Part shown: one piece after another, positions 18,908 to 30,132 of the stretch
Numbering within the stretch: the stretch's first letter is position 1
Layout: each line of letters opens with the position of its first letter
From: Pseudonocardia thermophila
GTDB lineage: Bacteria; Actinomycetota; Actinomycetes; Mycobacteriales; Pseudonocardiaceae
Assembly: GCF_900142365.1 (NCBI RefSeq)
Contig: NZ_FRAP01000013.1
Span: forward strand, 62,001 to 126,000
Length of the DNA: 64,000 nt
Direction of reading: 5' to 3'
The notes under the pieces: model-generated
What the model was told of the DNA's origin: nothing
What the model saw: only the letters and a program-made list of their open reading frames with translations
The model's database searches: none
Translations under genes and position numbers: made by a program

Positions 18908-19741
18908 TCAGCTGCCGGCGTCGGCACGCGGGCCGTAGCCCGAGGCCGCGTAGCCACCGTTGGAGCTCGCTCGGGTCTCGGTCGGCGCGGCGGAGCCGCG
19001 TTCCCCGAGGTCGCGCAGCTGGGACTCGAGGTAGGTCTTGAGGCGGGTGCGGTACTCACGCTCGAACGTGCGCAGCTCGTCGATCTTCTTCTCGAGCACC
19101 GACTTGTCGCGCGTGATGGAGCCGATGATCTCGGCCTGCTTGCGCTCGGCGTCGCCCACCAGCGAGGCCGCCTTCTCGCGGGACTGCCGCTCGAGCGTCT
19201 CGGCCCGCGTGCGGGCGTCGTTGAGCATCGTCTCGGCGCGCGAGCGCGCGTCGTTGACCAGGGCGTCGGCCTTCGTGCGGGCCTCGGAGAGCAGCTGCTC
19301 CGACTTGGTGCGCGCCTCGGTCAGCATGGCGTCGGCCTCGGACTTGGCCTCGGCGGTGAGCCGCTCGGCCATCTCCTGGGCCATCGACAGGACCTTGGCC
19401 ACCTGGACGTGGTGGTCGCCCGACTCGCCGTCCGCGCCGGGGCCGCGCTGGTCCATCGGCCGCGGGCCGTCCACCGAGCGGATCTGCTGGGTGGGCGGGG
19501 AGACCGGGGCCTGCTGCGGGGCGCGCGAACGCGCCTCCTCGAGGTCTGCCTGGGCGTTTCCGAGGCGCTGCTCGAGGTCGGCGACCTGCTCGCGCAGGTC
19601 CTCGTTCTCCTCGATCAGCCGGGCCAGCTCGGCCTCGACCAGGTCGAGGAACGCGTCGACCTCGTCCTCGTTGTACCCCCGCTTCCCGATCGGGGGCTTG
19701 CTGAACGCCACGTTGTGCACGTCGGCGGGAGTCAGCGGCAT
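18908..19741 (-). CDS. wag31: DivIVA-family polar growth protein Wag31
   Basis: A 277-residue cytoplasmic coiled-coil scaffold that marks poles and directs apical wall synthesis in actinobacteria. The N-terminal membrane-targeting domain is canonical ([20 protein letters not shown], then [14 protein letters not shown]). A first coiled coil covers about 32-70, a Pro/Gln-rich linker about 71-105, and a long second coiled coil about 110-250 with the repeated [30 protein letters not shown] pattern. The C-terminal tail is disordered. It follows yggT by about 53 bases. In mycobacteria it is phosphorylated by PknA/B; here that is only expected by homology. Confidence 0.97.
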   Translation of the reverse strand: MPLTPADVHNVAFSKPPIGKRGYNEDEVDAFLDLVEAELARLIEENEDLREQVADLEQRLGNAQADLEEARSRAPQQAPVSPPTQQIRSVDGPRPMDQRGPGADGESGDHHVQVAKVLSMAQEMAERLTAEAKSEADAMLTEARTKSEQLLSEARTKADALVNDARSRAETMLNDARTRAETLERQSREKAASLVGDAERKQAEIIGSITRDKSVLEKKIDELRTFEREYRTRLKTYLESQLRDLGERGSAAPTETRASSNGGYAASGYGPRADAGS

Positions 19742-19794
19742 CGGATCACCTCATGCAGTCCTCGGCGGCGGCTTGGTGCGACTGGGGCTCGCGA

Positions 19795-20082
19795 CTAAGC
19801 CGGCTGGGCAACGTTCATCAGTATGAACACGACCAGCAACAGAACCATAATCGACAGGTCCAGTCCGACGCCCCCGATCCGCACGACGGGGATCACTCTC
19901 CGCAACAGCTTCACGGGAGGATCCGTGATCGTGAAGATCAGCTCGAGAGCTACGGCGCTGGGCCCGGCCGGCACCCACTGACGCGCGAACGCACGAACCA
20001 GCTCCGCGACGATGCGCGCGGTCAGCAGCAACCAGAAGAAGAACAGCGCGTAGTAGATCGCGAACTGGAGGGGCAGCGGCAC
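19795..20082 (-). CDS. yggT: YggT family membrane protein
   Basis: A 95-residue integral membrane protein with two hydrophobic spans (FAIYYALFFFWLLLTARIV and LSIMVLLLVVFILMNVA) flanking the family motif FTITDPPVKLLRRVIP. YggT proteins sit between sepF and divIVA in most Gram-positive division clusters and have been linked to osmotic or cation tolerance, but the mechanism is unknown. The ATG begins three bases after the sepF stop, so the two are co-transcribed. Complete for the family. Confidence 0.93.
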   Translation of the reverse strand: MPLPLQFAIYYALFFFWLLLTARIVAELVRAFARQWVPAGPSAVALELIFTITDPPVKLLRRVIPVVRIGGVGLDLSIMVLLLVVFILMNVAQPA

Positions 20083-20085
20083 GCC

Positions 20086-20886
20086 TCAATCCTGACGGAA
20101 CGAGACGCGATCCGCATCCACCCTTGTCGCACCCACGCTGCTGCTCACCGATCGAGTTGCCAGCATGCGGGCGTCGTCGGCCGAGACCTCCACATTGGCC
20201 GGCGTGAGCAGGAACACCCTATTCGTCACCTTCTCGAATCCGCCGCGGAGGGCGAAGACGAGTCCGGCGGCGAAATCGACCAGCCGCTTGGCGGACGCCG
20301 CGTCGAGCTCGGTGAGGTTCATGATCACCGGGATGCCGTCGCGGAACCGCTCCCCGATCGCGCGCGCCTCGGTGTAGCTGCGCGGGTGCAGGGTCACGAT
20401 CCGGGCGGGCGAGGCCGCCGCGCGGGGCGTCGGCTGGTCGCGCTGCTCGGGCACCGCGGCCACCGGGACCGGGCGGCCGCCGACCTCCCGCGAACCGCCC
20501 TCGTGCAGGGAGAACTCCCGGTCCCGCGGGCTGTCGCCGTCGATCGCGAGCGCCCCGCGGGTGCTCGTCCCGCCACCACCGGAGCCCGCCCCCGCACCGG
20601 CCGCCCGCACGTGGTCGCGGACGGTGGTCCCGGCACGCTCCCCGCCGCGCTCGGAACGCCCTCCGCGGGCCGGCCGGCGGTCCCACTCGTCGTCGTAGGA
20701 CGCCCGCTCGTCGTCGGCCCAGCGACGGTCGGAACGCTCGTCCCAGCCGTCCGCGCCGTCCCGCGTCGACCGTTCGTCGTGGCGGGAGTGGGCGTACCCC
20801 GGCTCGTACTCCCCGTCGACGTACTCCCCCATCTCGTCGGCGGGAACCATGCCGAAATAAGCCTTGAGCCGGTACATCGCGCCCAT
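20086..20886 (-). CDS. sepF: Cell division protein SepF
   Basis: A 266-residue FtsZ-binding membrane tether. The N-terminus ([16 protein letters not shown]) is the amphipathic membrane-binding helix. A charged Arg/Asp/Gly-rich linker covers about residues 20-165. The SepF core follows from about 170: [43 protein letters not shown] and the [10 protein letters not shown] end. Actinobacteria lack FtsA/ZipA, so SepF is the expected anchor for FtsZ. The ATG at 20886 has GGGAG five bases upstream; a longer frame upstream overlaps yggS and is rejected. The linker is longer than in Bacillus. Confidence 0.96.
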   Translation of the reverse strand: MGAMYRLKAYFGMVPADEMGEYVDGEYEPGYAHSRHDERSTRDGADGWDERSDRRWADDERASYDDEWDRRPARGGRSERGGERAGTTVRDHVRAAGAGAGSGGGGTSTRGALAIDGDSPRDREFSLHEGGSREVGGRPVPVAAVPEQRDQPTPRAAASPARIVTLHPRSYTEARAIGERFRDGIPVIMNLTELDAASAKRLVDFAAGLVFALRGGFEKVTNRVFLLTPANVEVSADDARMLATRSVSSSVGATRVDADRVSFRQD

Positions 20887-20942
20887 TGCGCTCCCATCAT
20901 CGACGCCTCGCCGGCCGACCACCCCCGCGAGGTGGCCAGCGA

Positions 20943-21698
20943 TCACCGCGAGGTTAACCGGCGTTCCCCCACAAGGGCCGTTCCGACACGCACCACGGTC
21001 GAACCATGACGGATCGCCACATCCAGATCGCCGCTCATCCCGGCCGACAACACCGTCGCCGACGGGTGCTCGGAACGCAGTTCGGCAGCCGCGCTCTCGA
21101 TGTCCGCGAAGGCCTCCTCGGTGGGCGTCCCGACGAGCGGGGCGACCGCCATGAGGCCGTCGAGACGCAGCCCGGCGCACCCGCTGACGTGCTCGGCGAG
21201 TCGCAGCAGGTCCGCTCGGGGGATCCCGCCGCGGTTCGGATCGCCGTCGACGCTGTACTGGATCAACACGGACAACGGGTCACGGCGCTGACCGGTGTCC
21301 ATGGCGCGCCGAACGGCAGTGTCGAGGGCATCGGCCAACCGCACGGAGTCCACGGATTCCACCCGTTCGGCCCAATGGACCAGGGCTTTCACCTTGTTCC
21401 GTTGCACCCCGCCGATCACGTGCCAGCGCACCCGGGCCGCCGGACGCAGCTGCGCGACCTGTGCGACCTTCGCCGTCGCCTCCTGGATCCGGTTCTCGCC
21501 GAAGGCGGAAAGGCCCAGGTCGATGAGGGCGGCGACGTCCTGAGCGGGCACCGTCTTGGTGACCGCGACCAGCTCCACGGAGTCCGGCGACCGGCCCGCG
21601 GCGGCGCACGCGTCGGCGATCCGGGCCCGGACGGTGGCCAGGCGCTCGGTGAGCTCCGCCACCCGTTCCGGGGACGCCGAAACCGGTGACTGCGTCAC
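20943..21698 (-). CDS. yggS: YggS/PLPBP family pyridoxal-phosphate homeostasis protein
   Basis: A 251-residue alanine-racemase-like TIM-barrel protein that binds PLP and buffers vitamin B6. LVAVTKTVP near residue 45 contains the PLP lysine; FGENRIQEA near 69 and [11 protein letters not shown] near 93 are the family motifs, and [22 protein letters not shown] near 220 is the phosphate-binding end. The usual HFIGHLQxNK reads [10 protein letters not shown], a tolerated variation. The GTG overlaps the pgeF stop by four bases. In Gram-positive division clusters yggS, sepF and yggT typically travel together. Confidence 0.94.
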   Translation of the reverse strand: MTQSPVSASPERVAELTERLATVRARIADACAAAGRSPDSVELVAVTKTVPAQDVAALIDLGLSAFGENRIQEATAKVAQVAQLRPAARVRWHVIGGVQRNKVKALVHWAERVESVDSVRLADALDTAVRRAMDTGQRRDPLSVLIQYSVDGDPNRGGIPRADLLRLAEHVSGCAGLRLDGLMAVAPLVGTPTEEAFADIESAAAELRSEHPSATVLSAGMSGDLDVAIRHGSTVVRVGTALVGERRLTSR

Positions 21699-22444
21699 GC
21701 CCGGCTCACCGCCCCGGTCCCCGCCGGCCCGCCCGGATCGAACCAGGTGACGGCGGCGAGCCGGCCGGTGCGCTGCTCGCGGCGATGGCTGTAGAGGTCA
21801 CGGTCCTCCATCGTGCATCGCGGATCGACGCCGATCCGCGCCACCCCCAGCTCCGCGAGCTGGCGGTGCAGGCCGGCCCGGATGTCCAGGCCCGCGGTGC
21901 CGCGCCGGGTGCGCGAAGCGCTGCCCGGCAGCGTCTCCTCCACCTCGGCCTGCATGGCGGCGGGGACCTCGTAGCAGGCCCCGCACACCGCGGGGCCGAG
22001 CAGCACCTCGAGTCGGCGCACGTCGGCGCCCAGCTCGGTCATGGCGGCGATGGTGGCGGGCACCACGCCCGCCGCGGCGCCGACCCGCCCGGCGTGGGCC
22101 GCGCCGACGACGCCCGCCTGCGGGTCGGCGAGCAGCACCGGCACGCAGTCCGCGGCCAGCACGGCCAGCGCGAGCCCGGGCGTGGCGGTCACGGCCGCGT
22201 CGGTGCCGGGGATGTCCGGGTCGTCGAGCGCGGACGGCTCGCTCACGGTCGCCACGACGGTGCCGTGCACCTGCTGCAGGAACGTCACCGGCACGCCGAG
22301 TTCGCGGCGCAGCCGAGCCCGGTTCGCGCGGACCGCTGCCGGGTCGTCGCCCACGCCCGCGGACAGGTTGAAGCTCGCGAACGGCGGCCGCGACCGGCCA
22401 CCGACCCGGGTGGTGACCACCCGGCGCACGCGCGCCGCGGTCAC
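21695..22444 (-). CDS. pgeF: PgeF/YlmD peptidoglycan editing factor (multicopper-oxidase-fold)
   Basis: A 249-residue protein of the YfiH/YlmD family. In E. coli the homologue removes mis-incorporated L-Ser from muropeptide precursors; other members show purine nucleoside phosphorylase or laccase activity. QQVHGTVV near residue 48, [12 protein letters not shown] near 88 and [12 protein letters not shown] near 107 supply the His/Cys/His metal site. [11 protein letters not shown] near 140 and [11 protein letters not shown] near 228 complete the signature. GTGA overlaps join it to ftsZ upstream and yggS downstream. The exact substrate here is not known. Confidence 0.92.
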   Translation of the reverse strand: MTAARVRRVVTTRVGGRSRPPFASFNLSAGVGDDPAAVRANRARLRRELGVPVTFLQQVHGTVVATVSEPSALDDPDIPGTDAAVTATPGLALAVLAADCVPVLLADPQAGVVGAAHAGRVGAAAGVVPATIAAMTELGADVRRLEVLLGPAVCGACYEVPAAMQAEVEETLPGSASRTRRGTAGLDIRAGLHRQLAELGVARIGVDPRCTMEDRDLYSHRREQRTGRLAAVTWFDPGGPAGTGAVSRA

Positions 22445-23871
22445 CGCTTCATGAACGGCGGCACGTCCACGTCGTCGTCGAGATCGTCGAGATCGACCCT
22501 CCCGGTGCCGGACCCCGGCGCGGTGGTCGTCGCGGAGTGGGTCGGGTGCGAGGTGGTCGACGTGGCCGCCGCGGGCTGAGAGGCCTGCGTGGTCTGCACG
22601 GACTGCGCCGATTGCGCCGACTGCGCCGCCTGGCTCGGGTCGGGCCGGCGCGGCTCCGGCGGCGAGTACGACGGCGGCGGCAGCGTGCCGGTCTGGAACG
22701 AGCGCGTGCTCGTGCTCGCCGTCGGCGTCGACGGCCCGGCGCCCGGCGTGCTCTGGCTCGGTTGGGACGCCGCCGCGCTCGAGCCGGTCTGCCCGGTCGT
22801 CGTGCCCTGCCCCGCGGGCCGGGAGGCGTCGGACGACTGCCCACCGGTGGTGTCGCCGACACCGGGTGCGATGCCGCCGGAACGGCGGCCGAACGCCTCT
22901 GGTGCCAGCTTCTTGTGCGTCGGCCCGCCGGCCTCGAACCCGGCGGCGATGACGGTGACCCGCACCTCGTCGCCGAGCGAGTCGTCGATCACGGTGCCGA
23001 AGATGATGTTGGCTTCGGGGTGCGCGGCCTCCTGCACCAGCGACGCGGCCTCGTTGATCTCGAACAGGCCCAGGTCGGAGCCGCCCGCGATGGACAGCAG
23101 GACGCCCTGCGCACCGTCCATCGACGCCTCCAGCAGCGGCGAGTTGATCGCCTTGCTGGCCGCCGTGACCGCGCGGTTCTCCCCGCGCGCCGACCCGATT
23201 CCCATGAGCGCACTGCCGGCGCCGGACATGACCGACTTGACGTCGGCGAAGTCGAGGTTGATCAGGCCGGGGGTGGTGATCAGGTTGGTGATCCCCTGAA
23301 CACCGGAGAGGAGGACCTCGTCGGCGGAGCGGAACGCGTCCATCAGCGAGACCCCGACGTCGCCGAGCTGCAGCAGCCGGTCGTTCGGGATCACGATGAG
23401 CGTGTCGCACTCGTTCCGCAGCGCCTGGATGCCCTCCTCGGCCTGGTTGGCCCGCCGCCGCCCCTCGAACGTGAACGGCCGGGTCACCACGCCGATGGTG
23501 AGCGCACCCAGCTTGCGGGCGATCGAGGCGATCACGGGTGCCCCGCCGGTGCCCGTGCCGCCGCCCTCGCCCGCGGTGACGAAGACCATGTCGGCCCCCT
23601 TGAGGACCTCCTCGATCTCCTCGCGGTGGTCCTCGGCGGCCTTGCGCCCCACCTCGGGATTGGCGCCGGCGCCGAGCCCTCGGGTGAGCTCACGGCCGAT
23701 GTCGAGCTTGACGTCGGCGTCGGACATGAGCAGCGCCTGTGCGTCGGTGTTGACCGCGACGAACTCGACACCCTTGAGGCCGACCTCGATCATCCGGTTG
23801 ACGGCGTTGACACCGCCGCCACCGATGCCCACGACCTTGATCACGGCCAGGTAGTTGTGTGGGGGTGTCAT
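22441..23871 (-). CDS. ftsZ: Cell division GTPase FtsZ
   Basis: A 476-residue tubulin homologue that forms the cytokinetic ring. The N-terminal signature [13 protein letters not shown] is near residue 15, the tubulin loop [12 protein letters not shown] near 102, and the T7 synergy loop [11 protein letters not shown] near 203. The globular part ends about residue 315 with [12 protein letters not shown]. The remainder is a long Ser/Thr/Gln/Pro linker (about 130 residues) followed by the C-terminal peptide [16 protein letters not shown], which binds SepF and others. The linker is longer than in most species. GGAAGGTG precedes the start. pgeF starts inside its stop codon. Confidence 0.98.
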   Translation of the reverse strand: MTPPHNYLAVIKVVGIGGGGVNAVNRMIEVGLKGVEFVAVNTDAQALLMSDADVKLDIGRELTRGLGAGANPEVGRKAAEDHREEIEEVLKGADMVFVTAGEGGGTGTGGAPVIASIARKLGALTIGVVTRPFTFEGRRRANQAEEGIQALRNECDTLIVIPNDRLLQLGDVGVSLMDAFRSADEVLLSGVQGITNLITTPGLINLDFADVKSVMSGAGSALMGIGSARGENRAVTAASKAINSPLLEASMDGAQGVLLSIAGGSDLGLFEINEAASLVQEAAHPEANIIFGTVIDDSLGDEVRVTVIAAGFEAGGPTHKKLAPEAFGRRSGGIAPGVGDTTGGQSSDASRPAGQGTTTGQTGSSAAASQPSQSTPGAGPSTPTASTSTRSFQTGTLPPPSYSPPEPRRPDPSQAAQSAQSAQSVQTTQASQPAAATSTTSHPTHSATTTAPGSGTGRVDLDDLDDDVDVPPFMKR

Positions 23872-23934
23872 GAGGGCACCTTCCAGCTCCGCTTTCGAAT
23901 GTCCGACCCGGGGCAGGCCGGTCCACCGACTCGC

Positions 23935-23964
23935 ACGCTAGGTGCGCGACCCGTCCCGGGTCCA
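23935..23964 (-). promoter_or_regulatory. Candidate ftsZ promoter
   Basis: In the 179-base ftsQ-ftsZ spacer, the complement strand reads TGGACC, 18 bases, TAGCGT, about 64 bases before the ftsZ ATG. It fits a sigma-A-type promoter loosely. An independent ftsZ promoter is common in actinobacteria. Confidence 0.4.
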
Positions 23965-24050
23965 CCAGGCGCGCCGTGCGAGCCGTGTTCTGTGGTCTGC
24001 TTTCCCGGCCCTGTCCCCCCGGTCCCGACGACCTGCGACGTGCTGCCCGA

Positions 24051-24887
24051 TCACCGCATGACGGTCGGCAGATCGGGGCTGGCGACGTCGAAGACGCGCC
24101 CCGGCTGGGTCAGCAGGGGCACCAGCACGGCCGCCTTGGCCGCTGCGCGGTCGGGCGAGCCCCACCGTACCCGGCGGCCCTCCGTGAGCTCGAAGGTGAT
24201 CTGCGGTGAGCCGGCGCCCCGCGCTGCTTCCACCGCGCGCACCTGGCTGCGCACCTCGGCGGGCAGCGCGGCGAGCGCCGCGACGGCGGCGAGGGTGGCC
24301 GGGTCGTCGGGGCCGACCCCGGCGAAGGCGAACCGCGGCAGGTCCGGGGCGGGCACCCCGGCGTAGACGGCGCCGGTCGCGTCGACGAGCGCGTCCTCAC
24401 CGCCGTTGCTGACCACACCGACGGGGACCCGTTCGACGATCTCGATCGCCACCGTGTGCGGCCACGACCGCTCCACGGCGGCGGTCGCGACGGCGGGCAG
24501 GGTCGCGACCCGGGCCGCGATCCGGGCGGTGTCGATCTCGGCCAGCGGAGCACCGTGGGGCACGGCTGCGGTCGCGATCACCTCCTCCGGAGACAGCGTG
24601 ACGGTGCCGGTGACCGAGACGCCCTCGACGTCGAACAGGCCGGCGTCGTACACGAGCGCACGCCCGCCGATGCTCAGCCCGGCCAGCACCAGGACCGCCA
24701 CCACGAGCGCGGTCACCCGGCGGCGCCGGAACACGCCCGGGTGCACCTCGCGTCGCGGCCGCCTGCCCCGCCCGGTTCGGTGCTGCCGCGCACCGGCGCC
24801 GCGGCCGGCCTCCGCGGCAGCGTCGCCCACGGCGCGGGTCGGGCGGGTCGAGGCCCGCGCCGAGGTGCGGGCGGTGCGGGCCATCAC
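24051..24887 (-). CDS. ftsQ: Cell division protein FtsQ
   Basis: A 278-residue bitopic divisome protein linking early and late components. A basic cytosolic region (about 1-55, Arg/Ala-rich) is followed by one transmembrane segment ([17 protein letters not shown], near 60-76). The extracellular POTRA domain begins [19 protein letters not shown] near 85, with the [18 protein letters not shown] strand-turn near 140, and the beta domain runs to the C-terminus. GGAG lies eight bases before the GTG at 24887, which overlaps the murC stop as GTGA; an ATG three bases later is an alternative start. Confidence 0.93.
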   Translation of the reverse strand: MMARTARTSARASTRPTRAVGDAAAEAGRGAGARQHRTGRGRRPRREVHPGVFRRRRVTALVVAVLVLAGLSIGGRALVYDAGLFDVEGVSVTGTVTLSPEEVIATAAVPHGAPLAEIDTARIAARVATLPAVATAAVERSWPHTVAIEIVERVPVGVVSNGGEDALVDATGAVYAGVPAPDLPRFAFAGVGPDDPATLAAVAALAALPAEVRSQVRAVEAARGAGSPQITFELTEGRRVRWGSPDRAAAKAAVLVPLLTQPGRVFDVASPDLPTVMR

Positions 24888-26290
24888 TCGCGCTGCTCCA
24901 GCTGGAGCAGGATCTCCGGGCCGAGGACGGTGATGTCCCCGGCGCCCATCGTGATCACCAGGTCGCCGGGGCGGGCCAGGCCGGCCACGACGGCCGGGAC
25001 GTCGGCCCAGCGGGGCACGAAGTGCACGCGCTCAGGCGGCAGCGGCACCGCGTCGGCGATGAGCTTGCCGCTCACCCCCGGGATCGGGTCCTCGCGGGCG
25101 CCGTACACCTCCAGCACGACGACCTCGTCGGCGAGGCCGAGCGCCCGCCCGAACTCGTCGGCGAAGTCACGGGTGCGCGAGTACAGGTGCGGCTGGAACG
25201 CGACGATCAACCGGCCCCGCGCACTGCCGAGCACGTCGCGGGCGGCCCGCAGCTGCGCGGCCACCTTGGCCGGGTGGTGGGCGTAGTCGTCGTAGACGGC
25301 GACCCCGCCTGCGCGGCCGCGGAACTCGAACCGCCGCCGCACGCCGTCGAACACCGCGAGGCCCTCGAGCATCCCCTCGACGGACGCGCCGAGCTCGAGG
25401 CCGGCCAGGAACGCCCCGAGCGCGTTGAGCGCCATGTGCTCACCGGGCACCGCGAGCCGCAGTCGGTGCTCGGCCCCCGCGTGGCGCAGCAGCACCCGCG
25501 AGCCGGTGCCGTCGGGGCGGTGCGCCAGCAGCGTCGCGTCTGTGCCGGGACCGCGCCCGTAGCGCAGCACCCGGATCCCCTCGGCCTCGGCGTCCTCGGC
25601 GAGTGCCGCGGCTCCGGGATCGTCGGTGCAGGTCACGAGCGCGCCGCCGGGCACGATGCAGCGGGCGAAGTCGCGGAAGACGGCCGCGTACGCCTCCGGC
25701 GTGCCGAAGTGGTCCAGGTGGTCGGGCTCCAGGTTGGTGACCACCGCGACCTCGGGGGTGAACGCGAGGAACGAACCGTCGCTCTCGTCGGCCTCGGCGA
25801 CGAAGATCTCGCCGCTGCCCTCGTGCGCACCGGTGCCGGAGGTCAGGTCGCCACCGATCGCGAACGACGGGTCGAGCCCGCAGTGCTGCAGCGCGACCGT
25901 GAGCATCGAGGTGGTCGACGTCTTGCCGGCGGTGCCGGCGACGCAGGCCAGCCGCCGACCGGTGGTGAGCGCGGCGAGCGCCTGGGCGCGGTGCACCACG
26001 GGCAGGCCGCGCTCGCGGGCACCGACCAGCTCGGGGTTGGTGTCGCGGATCGCGCTCGACACCACCACGGTCGCGGGGGCGGGCGGCAGGTGCGCGGCGT
26101 CGTGGCCGACCGACACGTCGGCGCCGAGGGCGCGCAGCGCGACCACCGCGCGCGACTCCTTCGCGTCCGAGCCGGACACGGTGTGCCCGCGGGCGAGCAG
26201 GATGCGGGCGATGCCGCTCATCCCGGCCCCGCCGATGCCGATCAGGTGCACGCGGTCGGTGAGCTGCACGGGCGTCGTGGTCGCGTTCAC
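24884..26290 (-). CDS. murC: UDP-N-acetylmuramate--L-alanine ligase
   Basis: Adds L-Ala to UDP-MurNAc, the first amino acid of the stem peptide. 468 residues. The N-terminal Rossmann domain has [21 protein letters not shown] near residue 14. The ATP P-loop is [15 protein letters not shown] near 112. The central motif [12 protein letters not shown] near 185 and [11 protein letters not shown] near 345 are Mur-ligase signatures; YAHHP is typical of MurC. The GTG overlaps the murG stop (GTGA), and the murC stop overlaps ftsQ. The murG-murC-ftsQ order is the actinobacterial norm. Confidence 0.97.
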   Translation of the reverse strand: MNATTTPVQLTDRVHLIGIGGAGMSGIARILLARGHTVSGSDAKESRAVVALRALGADVSVGHDAAHLPPAPATVVVSSAIRDTNPELVGARERGLPVVHRAQALAALTTGRRLACVAGTAGKTSTTSMLTVALQHCGLDPSFAIGGDLTSGTGAHEGSGEIFVAEADESDGSFLAFTPEVAVVTNLEPDHLDHFGTPEAYAAVFRDFARCIVPGGALVTCTDDPGAAALAEDAEAEGIRVLRYGRGPGTDATLLAHRPDGTGSRVLLRHAGAEHRLRLAVPGEHMALNALGAFLAGLELGASVEGMLEGLAVFDGVRRRFEFRGRAGGVAVYDDYAHHPAKVAAQLRAARDVLGSARGRLIVAFQPHLYSRTRDFADEFGRALGLADEVVVLEVYGAREDPIPGVSGKLIADAVPLPPERVHFVPRWADVPAVVAGLARPGDLVITMGAGDITVLGPEILLQLEQRE

Positions 26291-27357
26291 GCTCCCGCCA
26301 CCTCCAGGACGATGCGGGCCATCCGCTCGGCGGCGTCGGCGTGGCCGGACGCGCGCGCGGCCGCGCCCATCGCCGCGAGCCGCTGCGGATCGGTCAGGAT
26401 CGGGACCAGCTCGGCGAGCACCCGGTCGCCGTCGCACTCGGCGTCCGGCACGAGGATCCCGCCGCCCTTCGCGACGACGGGCCGGGCGTTGAGCGCCTGC
26501 TCGCCGTTGCCGATCGGCAGCGGCACGTACATCGCGGGCAGCCCCACGGCGGAGACCTCCGCGACGGTCATCGCGCCGGCGCGGCCGAGCACGGCGTCGG
26601 CGGCGGCGTAGGCCAGCGGCATGTCGTCGATGTACGGCAGCGGCACGTACCCGGGGGTGGCCGGGGCCGGGGTGCCCGTCTTCCCGTAGGCGTGCAGGAC
26701 GGCGATGCCGGCGTCGATCAGGCCGGGCAGGGCCTGCGCGATCGCGGTGTTGAGCGTGCGGGCGCCCTGCGACCCCCCGAACACCAGCAGCACCGGACCC
26801 TCGTCGGGCAGCCCGAACTCGGCGCGGGCCTTGGCGCGCAGCGCGGCCCGGTCCAGCGAGGTGATCGACTCCCGCAGCGGGATGCCCACCAGCTCGGCGC
26901 GGGGCAACCCGGTGTCCGGGGTGGCGGTCGCGACCCGGGCGGCGAACCGGGCGCCGATCCGGTTGGCCAACCCGGGACGGGCGTTGGCCTCGTGCACGAC
27001 GATCGGGACCCGCCCACGGGCACCCAGGTAAGCGGGCAGCGCCACGAACCCGCCGAACCCGACGACGACGTCGGCGTCGACCTCGCGCAGCACCTGCCGC
27101 ACCCGACCGACGGCGCGGCGCACCTTGCCGGGCAGCCGCAGCAGCTCGACGGTCGGCTTGCGGGGCAGCGGCACCGGGGGGATCAGCTCCAGCGGGTAGC
27201 CCCGCGCGGGGATGAGCGTGGTGTCCAGCCCCTTCTCGGTGCCCAGCGCCGTCACCCGCGCGTCGGGGACGAGCCGGCGCACCGCGTCGGCGACGGCGAG
27301 GGTGGGTTCGATGTGGCCGGCGGTGCCTCCGCCTGCCACCACCACCGAGACGGGCAT
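26287..27357 (-). CDS. murG: Undecaprenyldiphospho-muramoylpentapeptide beta-N-acetylglucosaminyltransferase
   Basis: Adds GlcNAc to lipid I to make lipid II on the inner membrane face. A 356-residue GT28 GT-B enzyme. [19 protein letters not shown] (N-terminal glycine loop), [16 protein letters not shown] near 90 and [12 protein letters not shown] near 115 are canonical. [14 protein letters not shown] near 190 and the [18 protein letters not shown] donor motif near 270 bind UDP-GlcNAc. GGAGGT lies nine bases before the ATG. It begins eight bases after the ftsW stop, the only junction between murE and ftsQ without a start/stop overlap. Confidence 0.97.
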   Translation of the reverse strand: MPVSVVVAGGGTAGHIEPTLAVADAVRRLVPDARVTALGTEKGLDTTLIPARGYPLELIPPVPLPRKPTVELLRLPGKVRRAVGRVRQVLREVDADVVVGFGGFVALPAYLGARGRVPIVVHEANARPGLANRIGARFAARVATATPDTGLPRAELVGIPLRESITSLDRAALRAKARAEFGLPDEGPVLLVFGGSQGARTLNTAIAQALPGLIDAGIAVLHAYGKTGTPAPATPGYVPLPYIDDMPLAYAAADAVLGRAGAMTVAEVSAVGLPAMYVPLPIGNGEQALNARPVVAKGGGILVPDAECDGDRVLAELVPILTDPQRLAAMGAAARASGHADAAERMARIVLEVAGA

Positions 27358-27364
27358 GTCGGTG

Positions 27365-28717
27365 CTACCTCCGAGAACTCGTTCGCTGGGCGGGCGGACG
27401 CGGGGCCTGCCGCCGGGTGGTCGGACGGGCCGCCTGCCGGGTCGGCGGTGCCTTGTAGGGCTGCGGCGCGGGCAGCCGCAGCAACCGGGTGAGACGACCG
27501 GTGTAGCGCCCGCCGTCCTGCTGGCGCAACGCCGCGATCGCCTCCGGCTCGTGCCGGGCCGCGTTGGCGAGCACACCGAACACGAACATCGTCACGATCA
27601 GCGACGTTCCGCCGGAGGAGATGAGCGGCAGCTGCAGGCCGGTCACGGGCAGCAGGCCGACGACGTAGCAGATGTTGATCGCCGCCTGCGCCACCAGCCA
27701 GGTCGTGCAGGTCGCGACGACGAGCTTGAGCCAGGGGTCGGTGTTGCGGGCGGCGATGCGGAAGCCGGTGTAGGCCAGCAACGCGTACAGCGCCACCACG
27801 CAGAACGCGCCGACGAAGCCGAGCTCGCCGCCGATGACGGCGAAGATGAAGTCGTTGTGCGCCTGCGGCAGGTAGTACTTGGCGCGGCCCTGACCGAGTC
27901 CGACCCCGAACAGGCCGCCGTCGGCGAGCGAGTACAGCGACTGGTTGATCTGGTAGCGGCTGCGCAGCGCTTCCTCGGTGTCGTCGCTGAAGAACGCGGT
28001 GATCCGGGCGAGCCGGTAGCTGGCGGAGAACGCCAGCGCCAGCGCCCCGACCGTGGCCCCGGCGATCAGCACGGCGAGCAGCCGCTTCGGCGCCCCGGCG
28101 TAGAAGAGCAGGGCGATGAGCACGATGCCCATCGAGATCGTCATGCCGAGGTCGGGCTGCAGCACCAGCAGGGTGAGGATCACGACGGTCACCGGCACGA
28201 CCGGCGACAGCGCGTACTTCCAGCGGTGCATGACGGCCCGCCGCGCAGCCAGCACGTGCGCGCCCCACAGGGTGAGCGCCACCTTCGCGCCCTCCGAGGG
28301 CTGGAAGGTGAACGATCCGAAGCCGAACCAGGCCTTCGACCCGTTGCGCTCCACACCGACGACGAGGACGGCGACCAGCAGCAGCACCGAGATCACCAGC
28401 AGCGCGGGGGCCCACGAACGCAGTGTGCGCGGCGGCACCCGCAGGCCCAGCCAGAACAGCGCCAGCCCCGGCACGCAGAACGCCAGCTGCTTGACGAAGA
28501 CGCTGTACGACGAGCCGTTGACCGTGTAGGCCTCGACCGACGACGCCGAGAGCACCATCACGAGGCCGACGAGCGTCAGGATCGCGAAGATCCCCAGGAC
28601 CAGGTGCAGCGAGGTGAGCGGGCGGCGCAGCCACTGCTGGACCGCGAGCAGCGCCCGGCCGATGCCGTACCGGGCCTTGCGCACGCCCTCCCGCGCGGCG
28701 GGCGGCGCGGCGGTCAT
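27365..28717 (-). CDS. ftsW: SEDS peptidoglycan polymerase FtsW
   Basis: Lipid II polymerase of the divisome, partnered with FtsI. A 450-residue protein with ten hydrophobic segments. [13 protein letters not shown] near residue 55 and [21 protein letters not shown] near 128 lead to the large extracellular loop containing [10 protein letters not shown] near 190. [18 protein letters not shown] near 290 holds the signature region, and [16 protein letters not shown] near 365 closes the SEDS core. A basic Pro/Arg-rich cytosolic tail follows residue 400. The ATG overlaps the murD stop as ATGA. Position next to murD and murG identifies it as FtsW rather than RodA. Confidence 0.96.
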   Translation of the reverse strand: MTAAPPAAREGVRKARYGIGRALLAVQQWLRRPLTSLHLVLGIFAILTLVGLVMVLSASSVEAYTVNGSSYSVFVKQLAFCVPGLALFWLGLRVPPRTLRSWAPALLVISVLLLVAVLVVGVERNGSKAWFGFGSFTFQPSEGAKVALTLWGAHVLAARRAVMHRWKYALSPVVPVTVVILTLLVLQPDLGMTISMGIVLIALLFYAGAPKRLLAVLIAGATVGALALAFSASYRLARITAFFSDDTEEALRSRYQINQSLYSLADGGLFGVGLGQGRAKYYLPQAHNDFIFAVIGGELGFVGAFCVVALYALLAYTGFRIAARNTDPWLKLVVATCTTWLVAQAAINICYVVGLLPVTGLQLPLISSGGTSLIVTMFVFGVLANAARHEPEAIAALRQQDGGRYTGRLTRLLRLPAPQPYKAPPTRQAARPTTRRQAPRPPAQRTSSRR

Positions 28718-30132
28718 GCGCCGACCCCGAGCCGCGCGGCGGTCTCGCGCGCCGCGGCGGCGAACGCGTCACCGCGCTCGGCGTAGTCGCGGAACTGGTC
28801 CATGGACGCTGCCGCCGGGGCGAGCAGGACCGCGTCGCCGGGTTCGGCGAGCTCCGTGGCGGCGCGGACGGCTGCTTCCATCACCCCGATCATGACCCCA
28901 TCGTCACCCGCGGTGACTTCGTGGACGGGGACCTCGGGCGCGTGTCGCGCCAGTGCCGCCAGGACGGCGGATCGGTCGACGCCGATGACCACGGCGGCCC
29001 GCAGCTGCCCGGCCACCTCGGCGACCAGCTCGTCGACGGACGCGCCCTTGAGCAGCCCGCCGACCACCCACACCACGCGCCGGCCGGGCCGGGAGCCCTC
29101 GACGGCGCGGAACGCGGCGCGGGCGGCGTGCGGGTTGGTGGCCTTCGAGTCGTCGATGTAGACGACGCCGCGGGCCTCGGCGACCACGGCCCCGCGGTGC
29201 CCGCCCGGGCGGAACGCGCCCAGCCCGGCGGCCACGTCCTGCGGGGCGACCCCGTGGGCGCGGGCCAGCGCGGCCGCGGCCAGCGCGTCGGTGAGCCCGG
29301 GCGCGCCGCCCGGGGTGACGGCCGCGGCGTCGGCCAGCGCGACCCCGTCGGCGAACGCGCGGTCGACCAGCTCCCCGCCGGCGATCCCGAGCTGACCGGG
29401 CTTCGGGGGGCCGAGCGTCACGCCGACCCGGCGCGGCGCGGGCGCCTCGGCGAGCAGCGCCGCGGCGGCCGGGTCGTCCACCCCGGCGACCGCGACCGGA
29501 CCGGTCAGCGCCCGGGCCTTCGCCGCGGCGTAGGCGGCCATCCCGCCGTGCCAGTCGAGGTGGTCCTCGGCGACGTTGAGCACACACCCGGCGGCCGGGA
29601 CGATCGACGGCGACCAGTGCAGCTGGAAGCTCGACAGCTCCACCGCCAGCACCCGGTGCCCGGCCGCGACCGCCGTGACGACGGGCAGACCGATGTTGCC
29701 GCAGGCCACCGCGTCCCGGCCGGCCGCGCGCAGGATCGACTCCAGCATGCCGACCGTGGTCGTCTTGCCGTTCGTCCCGGTGACGACGAGCCACTCCGGC
29801 GGCTGCGGCCGGGCCGCGCCGAGCCACCACGCCAGCTCCGGCTCCCCCACCAGCGGCACGCCCGCCGCCGCGGCCGCGGCGACCAGCGGGTGGTCGGGCC
29901 GCCGCCCCGGGGACGTGACGACGAACGCGGTGCCGGGCGGCACGCCGTCCGGGTCGTCGCCCGGGACGGCACCGGCGGGCAGGTCGGCCAGCGCGGCCGG
30001 GTTCGCGTCGGTGACGACGACCTGTGCGCCCGCCGCGACCAGTGCCTCCGCCGCAGCGAGCCCGGACACGCCCGCACCGGCGACGAGCACCGTGGCGCCT
30101 GCGATCTGCGGTGCTGAGATCGGCGCAGCCAT
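28714..30132 (-). CDS. murD: UDP-N-acetylmuramoyl-L-alanine--D-glutamate ligase
   Basis: Adds D-Glu to UDP-MurNAc-L-Ala. 472 residues. N-terminal Rossmann motif VLVAGAGVSGLAAAEALV near residue 15, P-loop VVTGTNGKTTTVGML near 122, LNVAEDHLDWHGG near 188, and YIDDSKATNPHAARAA near 325, the MurD-specific DSKATN motif. The C-terminal domain includes LAPAAASMDQFRDYAERGDAF, the MurD/MurC end signature. The ATG shares a base with the mraY stop (TGATG), with AGGG upstream; a GTG one codon earlier is an alternative. Confidence 0.97.
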   Translation of the reverse strand: MAAPISAPQIAGATVLVAGAGVSGLAAAEALVAAGAQVVVTDANPAALADLPAGAVPGDDPDGVPPGTAFVVTSPGRRPDHPLVAAAAAAGVPLVGEPELAWWLGAARPQPPEWLVVTGTNGKTTTVGMLESILRAAGRDAVACGNIGLPVVTAVAAGHRVLAVELSSFQLHWSPSIVPAAGCVLNVAEDHLDWHGGMAAYAAAKARALTGPVAVAGVDDPAAAALLAEAPAPRRVGVTLGPPKPGQLGIAGGELVDRAFADGVALADAAAVTPGGAPGLTDALAAAALARAHGVAPQDVAAGLGAFRPGGHRGAVVAEARGVVYIDDSKATNPHAARAAFRAVEGSRPGRRVVWVVGGLLKGASVDELVAEVAGQLRAAVVIGVDRSAVLAALARHAPEVPVHEVTAGDDGVMIGVMEAAVRAATELAEPGDAVLLAPAAASMDQFRDYAERGDAFAAAARETAARLGVGA